From: Acidobacteriaceae bacterium
GTDB taxonomy: Bacteria > Acidobacteriota > Terriglobia > Terriglobales > Acidobacteriaceae
Length of the DNA: 5,587 nt
Direction of reading: 5' to 3'
NCBI GenBank assembly: GCA_003135315.1
Contig: PLBD01000559.1
Span: forward strand, 611 to 6,197
In this document: positions 1-5,587 of the stretch, in pieces
Position numbering within the stretch: the stretch's first letter is position 1
Layout: each line of letters begins with the position of its first letter
Translations under genes and position numbers: made by a program
Notes under the pieces: generated by a model
What the model saw: only the letters and a program-made list of their open reading frames with translations
What the model was told of the DNA's origin: nothing
Databases searched by the model: none

Positions 1-778
1 CCAGATCCAGTGTCCGTTTCAGCAACTCCTCAGCGGGATTTAAGCGGTGGGGCTGGATCCCGAGGATCAGAAGGTCGTCAACCTCGCGGGCCTCCGCGCC
101 AAACAGGGTCAGCTCGGAAAGATTGGGAACGGCCAGCACTTCTTTCTTGCATCGGAAACAATGCAGAATAATGTCTTCCTTCTGCTCCAGACTCTGGCTC
201 AATACAACGGTCTCGGCATCGTCCAACTCTGAGTACGGAGGCCGCAAGTCGCGGCGCAGCAGGTATCCCTGCATGCGATAGAGCCCTACGTCGTGTTCCT
301 CGAACTTCTCCATGACCAGAGAGGCATCATCATCGCGTTCCCCAATTACAATCGTGGGGCGATTGCCGAACCAGCGCCGGTACAACCGCCGCATCTCCAC
401 CCGGTAACTGCATAACAATCCCACCTGTATAAAAGCCGCAAGAACCAGGACGCTGCGCGGAAAGGTAAACTGGCGGGCCCAGAATCCCAGGCCCATCGTG
501 GTCAGCAACGTCATCCCCACCGCAATGATGACGGAATACAAAACATGCCTCAGGGAACGCCGCAACCAGTCGCGGTAAAGGTCCAGCAATTGAAAAATTA
601 CCAGCGTGGTCAAGGAAACCAGGGCCGACAAGTTCAGGTACGAGGAAACGTCCGCGTGGGGCGTAAGTAAGTGGTTACGGCGCAAGAAAAATGCGATCAG
701 GAACCCCGCGTTGACCAGAACCACGTCGCAGACCATGACGATCGGCTTGTACAGGAGGAATCGGACTGGGCGGCTCAT
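1..778 (-). CDS. Polyprenyl-phosphate sugar-1-phosphate transferase (EPS-type), N-terminal part
   Basis: Start of a membrane enzyme that moves a sugar-1-phosphate from a nucleotide sugar to undecaprenyl phosphate, the first step of a surface polysaccharide repeat unit. 259 residues are visible. Four hydrophobic segments lie near residues 11-33, 47-66, 82-99 and 108-124, followed by basic residues (RRLYRRWFGNR, 130-140). A soluble Rossmann-like region follows, with strand PTIVIGE at 141-147 and the typical closing stretch DDLLILGIQPHRLNP at 234-248. The last residues (KRTLDL) match the entry to the bacterial sugar transferase domain, so the catalytic domain lies beyond the window. The glycine-rich nucleotide loop is degenerate (GERDDDA instead of GxGxxG), which is common in this family. 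The ATG at 778 is chosen because GGAG lies five bases upstream. The gene is downstream of the GT2 gene on the same strand, after a 137-base gap with no T-rich hairpin. Sugar specificity cannot be told. Confidence 0.88.
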   Translation of the reverse strand, partial: MSRPVRFLLYKPIVMVCDVVLVNAGFLIAFFLRRNHLLTPHADVSSYLNLSALVSLTTLVIFQLLDLYRDWLRRSLRHVLYSVIIAVGMTLLTTMGLGFWARQFTFPRSVLVLAAFIQVGLLCSYRVEMRRLYRRWFGNRPTIVIGERDDDASLVMEKFEEHDVGLYRMQGYLLRRDLRPPYSELDDAETVVLSQSLEQKEDIILHCFRCKKEVLAVPNLSELTLFGAEAREVDDLLILGIQPHRLNPAEELLKRTLDL

Positions 779-783
779 GCTAT

Positions 784-787
784 CTCC
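784..787 (-). promoter_or_regulatory. Ribosome binding site of the sugar transferase gene
   Basis: GGAG is read on the minus strand with a five-base spacer (ATAGC) before the ATG at 778. It fixes the start of the sugar transferase. A 24-codon minus-strand frame (851-780) ends in a TAG just after this site, one base before that ATG. Nothing else supports it as a gene. Confidence 0.6.
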
Positions 788-915
788 GGTGCAGGACGTC
801 GGTGAGCAGACCGGGAGCGCGCGCCGCGGAAGTCACGAGCGCTGCCGGCATGACAAGAACGAATCAAGCCCGTCCAGGAAAATCTTCTACCGCAAAGAAC
901 GGCTTGACACATAGT

Positions 916-1866
916 TTATTCCGAGTTCCGCAGCAAAGCTGCTCGCGCCGCCTGCTCCCTGCTGGGAGCTCCAGGGCCCTTGATGACGCGCTTGTCGGAG
1001 CTGAAATAGTATTCCAGCACTTTCACCCAATAACGGAGCACCACGGCAATACGAACCAAGGCCTTGGTGACCGCACTCTTGCCGAAATAGTCATAGGCCT
1101 CGCTGAACTCGATGAGTGCCCGCCGCTGGTCCCGCAGCGAGGCCAGCGCATTCTGGTTGATACTCTGGCTGCCCAGGTGAATGACTTCCGCGTACGGTGT
1201 GTAGTAGACCTTGTATCCCTTCTGTCGCAGCATGTAGTTGTAGGCGAGATCTACCAGAGCAAGGCGGAAGCGCTCGTCCAGCATCCCGGCATTTTCCCAA
1301 GTCGAGCGGCGAATGACGTAGGCCGAGGTTCCAATGCTATCCACCGGCTGGGCTTTGGAGTAGTCGAAGTCAGTGTTGTAATAGCGGTTCATCAAACGGC
1401 TGCCGGGGAACAGCTTGTGCCAGTTGATCGCCTGCAGAACGAAGACACCGGCGCCGGGAAAGCCTCGCACGCAGTGCTGGATGCTGCCATCGAGATTCAG
1501 CAACTTCGGACCGCAAACGGCCGCCTCCGGGTGCTCATCCATGAACTGGACCAGCGCCTTGAAGGCGTTTCCCGTCAGCACCGTGTCACTGTCCAGCAAA
1601 CAGGCGTAGCGAGCGCGCGACATGCGCATCCCCAGGTTCTGGTTCTTGGCATAAAGCTGGTTGACCTGGTTTCTAACCAGGATTACCTCAGGGAAGCTTT
1701 CCGCGACCATCTCGGCGCTGCCGTCGCTCGAATTGTCATCCACGCAAATGATCTCGAAGCTGATCCCCTGGGTGTGCCGGTAAATCGACTGGATACAATT
1801 CCGCAACAGCCCGCGCGTGTTGTAGCTGGAGATGATTACCGTGATGTCGAGAAGCGCCTCGGTCAT
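916..1866 (-). CDS. Family 2 glycosyltransferase (WbbL/rhamnosyltransferase-like)
   Basis: A 316-residue GT-A enzyme that would add a sugar from a nucleotide donor to a lipid-linked polysaccharide intermediate at the inner face of the membrane. The N-terminal strand ITVIISSYN (8-16) opens the domain, with VDDNSSDGS at 42-50 for nucleotide binding. The metal-binding DxD motif is LLDSD (90-94). Further on, SIGTSAYVIRRSTW (177-190) and DERF (197-200) match the acceptor side of WbbL-like proteins, and VIHLGSQS (228-235) is the usual late His motif. The catalytic ED/ND position reads VD (205-206), so only the Asp is kept. A hydrophobic, basic helix near 265-290 could attach it to the membrane. The length is normal for the family. 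The ATG at 1866 overlaps the stop of the upstream acyltransferase gene as ATGA, so the two are probably translated as a coupled pair. AGGG about nine bases upstream is a weak ribosome site. The donor and acceptor sugars are unknown. Confidence 0.9.
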   Translation of the reverse strand: MTEALLDITVIISSYNTRGLLRNCIQSIYRHTQGISFEIICVDDNSSDGSAEMVAESFPEVILVRNQVNQLYAKNQNLGMRMSRARYACLLDSDTVLTGNAFKALVQFMDEHPEAAVCGPKLLNLDGSIQHCVRGFPGAGVFVLQAINWHKLFPGSRLMNRYYNTDFDYSKAQPVDSIGTSAYVIRRSTWENAGMLDERFRLALVDLAYNYMLRQKGYKVYYTPYAEVIHLGSQSINQNALASLRDQRRALIEFSEAYDYFGKSAVTKALVRIAVVLRYWVKVLEYYFSSDKRVIKGPGAPSREQAARAALLRNSE

Positions 1867-2423
1867 TTCTTGTTCCCTACGGACGATGGTACAACCCTGG
1901 CCGGGACACCGAAAACCGTTTGATTGGGCGCAACCGAACTCATCACAACCGAATTGGCACCAACGGTCACATTGTTCCCGATATTGTAGGGTCCCAGGAC
2001 CTTACAGCCGGCCCCCAAAAACACGTTGTCACCGATTTCGCATCGCAGTGCCTTATCGAAACTCATGTCCGGATAGAGTGCGCCCAACCCGACTCCCTGG
2101 AACACCGTGACGTTACTTCCAATCCTCCAGGCGCCGATCACGCACCCCACGGGATGCGCGAAGAAGATTCCCGGACCAATCTCGCACCGTGGCGTCACTT
2201 CCAGCCCAAACAGGACCAGGTTCAAGTACGTCAGCATCTTCGGCACGACCGGAATCCCGGCCAGCATCGCTGCCCGGCTCGTCCGGCAGATGACGTTGGG
2301 CAGAAACCGGAAATGCAGCGCCCGGCCGAGGAAGCGCGCCAGATTAGGCCGCGTGCTGGTTCGGCCTTCCAATTCGTATTGCCGGGCGAGATCGCTGTAC
2401 AGCAAGTGTTTTAGCTGCGACAT
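1863..2423 (-). CDS. CysE-like hexapeptide-repeat acyltransferase, probably acting on a sugar
   Basis: A 186-residue left-handed beta-helix acyltransferase that would transfer an acetyl or other acyl group from its CoA ester. Hexapeptide repeats run from about residue 75 to 165 (CEIGPG, RIGSNV, CEIGDNVFLGAG, NIGNNVTVGANSVV) and end in FGVPARVV (171-178), the usual close of the serine acetyltransferase fold. His90 in FFAHPVG aligns with catalytic His158 of E. coli CysE. The residues that bind serine there are not kept: by eye, Asp157 aligns with Ala89 and His193 with Arg127, and Asp143 is Glu75. The long CysE N-terminal helical domain is also much reduced. Together with its neighbours, this argues for O-acylation of a polysaccharide sugar rather than cysteine synthesis. 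The ATG at 2423 has only a weak GAGAG beside it. The gene ends in an ATGA overlap with the GT2 gene. An annotation pipeline would probably call it serine acetyltransferase. Confidence 0.87.
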   Translation of the reverse strand: MSQLKHLLYSDLARQYELEGRTSTRPNLARFLGRALHFRFLPNVICRTSRAAMLAGIPVVPKMLTYLNLVLFGLEVTPRCEIGPGIFFAHPVGCVIGAWRIGSNVTVFQGVGLGALYPDMSFDKALRCEIGDNVFLGAGCKVLGPYNIGNNVTVGANSVVMSSVAPNQTVFGVPARVVPSSVGNKK

Positions 2424-2487
2424 CTCTCACGAAAACCTCGCAGGTCACTTGAGTCGGAAACGAATGCTGTAGCGATATTGTCGCAGA

Positions 2488-3021
2488 TTACTGGCATTGG
2501 CGGTATAAGGCCAGCGTCTGCCGGCCGCACTTTTCCCAACTATACTGTTTCTGCACTTCCCTGCCCCGTTCAATGGATTGTTGCCGCGCCGTCTCATCAT
2601 TGATGGCCCGCAAGAACTCTCGATTGAACGAGCTTTGCTCTCCCGGTTCGAAGTAAAACGGAGCATCATGACAGACTTCCATGATCGCCGGGATGCGACT
2701 CGCCAGCACCGGACAGCCCAGCGACATCGCTTCCAGCGGAGGAAAGCCGAAGCCCTCGTTGAAAGAGGGGTACACAAATAGCTTCGCTCCCGCATAGGCC
2801 TCAGCGAGCAGTTCGTCGGAGACGGCCGGCAGGCTGATGACGGAATCCGTGATTCCCAGGCTGGCAATGCGTTTCTTTTCGCTGGCCGTCAGCGGTTTGC
2901 CGCCCAGCAGCAACAAATCAAACGACCCATCCAGCCCGGTATCGTGGAAGGCCTGCAACAGGCCGTCGAAATTCTTGAAGGCTTCTCTCATGCCGACATA
3001 CAGGATGTACTCGCGCCGCAA
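2488..3021 (-). CDS. GT-B (GT4-type) glycosyltransferase, C-terminal half only
   Basis: The donor-binding half of a retaining GT4-type glycosyltransferase that would add a sugar during polysaccharide assembly. Counting from the TTG at 3021, EYILYVGMREAFKNF (4-18) is the first strand of the C-terminal Rossmann domain with the phosphate-binding Lys16. VISLPAVSDELLAEAYAGAK (61-80) is the usual linker. NEGFGFPPLEAMSLGCPV (88-105) carries the EX7E pair Glu89 and Glu97. About 177 residues are real. Family members have a further 150-200 N-terminal residues, which are absent. The TTG is only the edge of the open frame: the frame continues to a stop at 3094-3096, but upstream of about 3013 it encodes an Ala/Arg/Ser-rich stretch unlike a GT4 and antisense to the TPR gene. 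The gene is therefore truncated at the junction near 3020. Its stop lies 64 bases before the acyltransferase start, consistent with one operon. Confidence 0.85.
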   Translation of the reverse strand: MRREYILYVGMREAFKNFDGLLQAFHDTGLDGSFDLLLLGGKPLTASEKKRIASLGITDSVISLPAVSDELLAEAYAGAKLFVYPSFNEGFGFPPLEAMSLGCPVLASRIPAIMEVCHDAPFYFEPGEQSSFNREFLRAINDETARQQSIERGREVQKQYSWEKCGRQTLALYRQCQ

Positions 3022-3032
3022 TTGACGCCGCA
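3013..3032. other. Junction of two unrelated gene blocks
   Basis: A minus-strand GT4 gene without its 5' half meets a plus-strand TPR gene without its 5' end here. GT4-like coding can be followed up to about 3013, and TPR-like coding starts at or soon after 3026. Between them lies CAATTG (3019-3024), inside two direct copies of CGCCGCA (3014-3020 and 3026-3032). Neither gene has room for a start codon or a promoter. GC content and third-position bias change across this point. It is probably a chimeric join; a genuine rearrangement cannot be excluded from sequence alone. Confidence 0.7.
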
Positions 3033-5017
3033 GGCTGGCCGCGGCCGCGGCGCTGCGCGATGCCGCGGCGCTTCGTCCGGGCGATCCGGCGGTTCAAGCG
3101 GACCTCGGAGCCGCGCGGCTCGCCGCCGGCGATTTTGATGGGGCGGCGCAGGCATTGGAGCGCGCGCTCGCGCTGGATGCGTGCATGGCGGACGCCGAGG
3201 CCAATTTGGGAGAGGCGCTGCGGCACATGAACCGGCTCGACCCCGCCGCGGCGGCCTTCGAGCGCGCCATCGCCATCAATCCGCAATGCGCGGAAGCCGA
3301 GCTTGGCCTCGGCAGAACGCTCGCCGCGATCGGCGGAGCAGCGGACGCGGCCCCGCGGTTGCTGCGGGCGGTGCGAACGAAGCCCGATGCCGTGCACGTC
3401 ATCCTTGCAGCCGCGACCACGCTCGAACAGATCGGTTGCCAAAGTGACGCCCTGCGGGTACTGAACGACTTCACGAGTGCCCATGCGCCTGACCCGGCCG
3501 TTTTCGAGGCCAAGGGCCGGCTGTTGCTCGGAATTGGCCACTATGAGGCTGCACTTGGCAATTTCAATCTGGCACTGTCGCTTGATCAAAGCCGCCCCGA
3601 CTCGCTTCTGGGCCGAGGCAGCGCTTTGGAGTCATTAGGCCGATATCCCGAGGCCATTGCCAGCATGGAAAGGGCACTGACGTTTAATCCCGGACACGGC
3701 GAGGCGATTGCCTCGCTTGCGAGCTGCTCGGTGCGCGTGTGTGATTGGGGTCGGCTCGATGCGGACATGGCGCGCCTGCGCGAGATGCCCAACGGCATCG
3801 ACTTTCTGCATCCGTTCCTTTTGCTTGCCACGGGACTATCGCCCGAGGAGCAGTCGCAGTCGCTGCGACGGCGCGGGCAGCTCGCGGGCGAAGCGAGACG
3901 ACCGGCCCCCGCCATACAGCGCAACTCCGACCGCCTCAAGGTCGCGTACGTGTCCCCGGATTTTCGCAATCACCCGGTGGCAGTGGCGCTCGCCGGCGTC
4001 ATCGACCGCCACGATCGGCGCCGGTTCACGCCGATCGCGGTATCCCTCACGGCCCCGGCCACGAGCGGCATCGGTGTGCGGCTGCAGTCTTCGTTCGATC
4101 AGTTCATCGACGCATCCTCGATGAGCGACCTCGAGCTGGCGGACCTGCTGAGAGAAGCGCAGGTCGACGTGGCGATCGATCTCGCCGGACACACGGTCGG
4201 TGCGAGACCGGGCATCTTCGCGCAGCGAATCAGCGCCATGCAAGTGAACTATCTGGGATTTCCGGCATCGAGCGGGCTGCGCTACATGGATTGCATCATC
4301 GTGGATGACGTCATCGTTCCCGAGTCGCACGAGGTCTACTACACCGAACGCGTGCTGCGAATGCCCCATAGCTACTTGCCGTTCGATTCCGGCCGGAACA
4401 GCCCCGCCGCCGCCAGCCGCCGCGATGCAGGGCTGCCCTCGAATGCGTTCGTGTTTTGCGCCTTCAACAATAGTTACAAGATCACGCGCGGCACCTTCGA
4501 TGCCTGGCTCGCGCTGCTTCGACAGGTGCCGGACAGCGTTCTGTGGATGCGCAGCATGGGCGATTGCGTGGAGACGAATCTGCGCACGGCGGCTATCGCC
4601 GGCGGAATTTGCGCGGATCGGCTGATATTCGCCCCGTACCTGGAAGATATCGAGGCGCACATGGCCCGCTTGCGCCTCGCCGACGTGTTCCTCGACAGCC
4701 TCGCGTACAACGCTCACACCAGCGCATCCGAGGCATTGTGGGCCGGCGTCCCGGTCATCACCTGCATGGGATCGACGTTCGCGGGACGTGTCGGGGCGAG
4801 TCTTCTGACGGCGGTGGGCATTCCGGAGCTGGTTGCCGCGGACGTTGAGGGTTACCTGAAGCTTGCGCTCGAGCTGACGCAGTCGCCGTCGGCTTTGCAC
4901 GACTTGCGCATCCGGCTCGATGAGAGCCGGACAACGGCTCCGCTGTTCGACACCGCCGGCTACACGCACGACCTCGAGCAGCTGTTGGCTGACGCTCATC
5001 GCGCCGCAGCGACCTGA
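3026..5017 (+). CDS. TPR plus SPINDLY/OGT-like (GT41) glycosyltransferase, 5' end missing
   Basis: A protein with tetratricopeptide repeats fused to an O-GlcNAc-transferase-like GT41 domain, expected to move a sugar from a UDP-sugar to protein Ser/Thr or another acceptor. Numbering from 3026, 663 residues are visible. About seven TPR units cover roughly 20-255, several with the pattern of LGxAL, a turn and AxxxFExAIxINP. The catalytic part starts at RLKVAYVSPDFRNHPV (303-318), where His316 aligns with OGT His498. It continues with DLAGHTVGARPG (385-396), VNYLGFPASSGL (407-418), NNSYKI (481-486; Lys485 aligns with UDP-binding Lys842) and YNAHTSASEALWAGVPV (561-577). The Asp usual after HTTAS or HTTGM (OGT Asp925) is Glu569. 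The frame is open from 3026, just after a TGA at 3023-3025 that lies at the junction. The TTG at 3155 falls inside a TPR helix and is not a credible start, so the true start is missing. A sulfotransferase follows in the same frame. Confidence 0.9.
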   Translation, partial: RRRLAAAAALRDAAALRPGDPAVQADLGAARLAAGDFDGAAQALERALALDACMADAEANLGEALRHMNRLDPAAAAFERAIAINPQCAEAELGLGRTLAAIGGAADAAPRLLRAVRTKPDAVHVILAAATTLEQIGCQSDALRVLNDFTSAHAPDPAVFEAKGRLLLGIGHYEAALGNFNLALSLDQSRPDSLLGRGSALESLGRYPEAIASMERALTFNPGHGEAIASLASCSVRVCDWGRLDADMARLREMPNGIDFLHPFLLLATGLSPEEQSQSLRRRGQLAGEARRPAPAIQRNSDRLKVAYVSPDFRNHPVAVALAGVIDRHDRRRFTPIAVSLTAPATSGIGVRLQSSFDQFIDASSMSDLELADLLREAQVDVAIDLAGHTVGARPGIFAQRISAMQVNYLGFPASSGLRYMDCIIVDDVIVPESHEVYYTERVLRMPHSYLPFDSGRNSPAAASRRDAGLPSNAFVFCAFNNSYKITRGTFDAWLALLRQVPDSVLWMRSMGDCVETNLRTAAIAGGICADRLIFAPYLEDIEAHMARLRLADVFLDSLAYNAHTSASEALWAGVPVITCMGSTFAGRVGASLLTAVGIPELVAADVEGYLKLALELTQSPSALHDLRIRLDESRTTAPLFDTAGYTHDLEQLLADAHRAAAT

Positions 5018-5020
5018 GCC

Positions 5021-5587
5021 GTGATCTCGCATGACCTGCGCTGCATCCTCGTGCACGTACAAAAAACGGGCGGCATGTCGATCCGCCAGGCGCTCAACAT
5101 GCAGCAATGGGATCCGCACCAGCATCGATTCGCCTCGGAATTGCAGCTCCTGTACGGGCCCGAACTGTGGCAGCGCTATTTCAAGTTCGGCTTCGTCAGA
5201 AATCCGTGGGACCGGCTCGTGTCCTGGTGGGAGATGATCCGCCGCAATGTGGCCGAGGGCCGGCCGATGAACGGATTCCAGCGCTACGTCCTCGGCAACG
5301 CGGCGACCTTCGAGGATTTCATTCGCAACTGCGGCGACGAGTACCGCGACCGCGACGGATCGAAGTGGATCTATCGGAACCAAGTGGAATATCTCACGGA
5401 TTCCGACGGTACCCTGCTGGTCGATTTCGTCGGCCGATTCGAGAATCTGCCGGCCGATTTCGGATTCGTGGCGGCCCGACTCGGGCTGAAATCCACCCTC
5501 ATTCCGCACGTAAATCGTTCGACCCGGCGCCTTTATGCGGAGTATTACAGCGACGAGCTGCGCGCTATCGTGGCACACCGCTATGCA
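5021..5587 (+). CDS. Family 2 sulfotransferase, last residues cut by the window edge
   Basis: A cytoplasmic PAPS-dependent sulfotransferase that would put sulfate on a sugar or other hydroxyl acceptor. 189 residues are visible. HVQKTGGMSI (12-21) is the 5'-phosphosulfate loop, with Lys15 as the key residue; the usual Pro before Lys is Gln14 and the usual Thr after GG is Met19. FKFGFVRNPWDRLVSWW (54-70) is the 3'-phosphate site. GRFENL and later HVNRSTRRLYAEYYSDEL are the normal C-terminal landmarks, so probably only some 10-20 residues are missing. There is no signal peptide. GTG at 5021 is chosen because the next ATG (5075) would remove the PAPS loop. No good ribosome site precedes it. The start comes three bases after the OGT stop and in the same frame, so it depends on translational coupling or is the tail of an interrupted fusion. 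Its acceptor is unknown; the OGT neighbour suggests a glycan. Confidence 0.9.
   Translation, partial: MISHDLRCILVHVQKTGGMSIRQALNMQQWDPHQHRFASELQLLYGPELWQRYFKFGFVRNPWDRLVSWWEMIRRNVAEGRPMNGFQRYVLGNAATFEDFIRNCGDEYRDRDGSKWIYRNQVEYLTDSDGTLLVDFVGRFENLPADFGFVAARLGLKSTLIPHVNRSTRRLYAEYYSDELRAIVAHRYA

Noticed and set aside
780..851. 24-codon minus-strand frame ending one base before the sugar transferase ATG, a possible leader peptide
   Set aside because: It has no ribosome site before its ATG, no hydrophobic or regulatory pattern, and no hairpin with a T run nearby. It is probably chance.
904..920. TTGACA on the plus strand, like a -35 box
   Set aside because: It would drive transcription antisense to the operon, and there is no matching -10 at proper spacing ahead of a plus-strand gene.
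802..1923. 373-codon open frame on the plus strand
   Set aside because: It lies antisense to the GT2 gene, whose motifs and ATGA overlap are clear. The translation shows no family motif.
1920..2414. 164-codon plus-strand frame
   Set aside because: It is antisense to the hexapeptide acyltransferase and has no motif of its own.
2472..2484. Short inverted repeat GCGA/TCGC with a five-base loop between the GT4 stop and the acyltransferase start
   Set aside because: The four-base stem has no T run, too weak for a terminator inside an apparent operon.
3155..3157. TTG as the start of the TPR-OGT gene
   Set aside because: It falls inside a TPR helix. The TPR pattern clearly continues upstream to about 3060 and open coding to 3026.
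2918..3589. 223-codon minus-strand frame crossing the junction
   Set aside because: It is out of frame with the GT4 and antisense to the TPR region. It is Arg/Ala-rich with no recognisable domain.
3836..5578. 580-codon open frame on the minus strand
   Set aside because: It is antisense to the OGT and sulfotransferase genes, both with intact motifs. Long antisense frames are common in G/C-rich coding DNA.

Overview
The window holds two blocks of glycan-related genes that meet at about position 3020. The left block (1 to about 3018) is read entirely from the minus strand. The right block (about 3026 to the end) is read entirely from the plus strand. Both genes at the meeting point lack their 5' parts, and no intergenic DNA separates them. 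The two blocks also differ in base composition: a sampled line at 1921-1980 has 32 G/C in 60, and one at 4141-4200 has 40 in 60. The simplest reading is a join of two unrelated DNA pieces (assembly, amplification or cloning chimera). A real rearrangement that broke both genes is the alternative.

Left block, in transcription order: the C-terminal half of a GT-B (GT4-type) glycosyltransferase (2488-3021), a CysE-like left-handed beta-helix acyltransferase (1863-2423), a GT2 glycosyltransferase (916-1866), and the N-terminal part of a polyprenyl-phosphate sugar-1-phosphate transferase (1-778, running off the window). Together they look like a piece of an exopolysaccharide or O-antigen locus. The membrane transferase would load the first sugar phosphate onto undecaprenyl phosphate, the two glycosyltransferases would extend the repeat unit, and the acyltransferase would decorate it. 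The acyltransferase and GT2 genes overlap in ATGA, which indicates an operon. Composition and gene style resemble soil Acidobacteriota, but this is a weak inference.

Right block: a long TPR plus SPINDLY/OGT-like (GT41) protein (3026-5017, 5' end missing), then a family-2 sulfotransferase (5021 to the window end, missing only its last residues). Both are in the same reading frame, separated by one TGA and one codon. The strong G/C bias at third positions and the TPR-OGT plus sulfotransferase pairing suggest a high-GC proteobacterium, again only by inference. These genes would glycosylate and sulfate proteins or surface glycans.

No RNA gene, CRISPR array, insertion sequence, convincing promoter or terminator was seen. 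No stretch longer than 300 bases lacks a gene. I found no clearly new biological system. The observations most worth checking are the junction at about 3020 and the single in-frame TGA between the OGT and the sulfotransferase.
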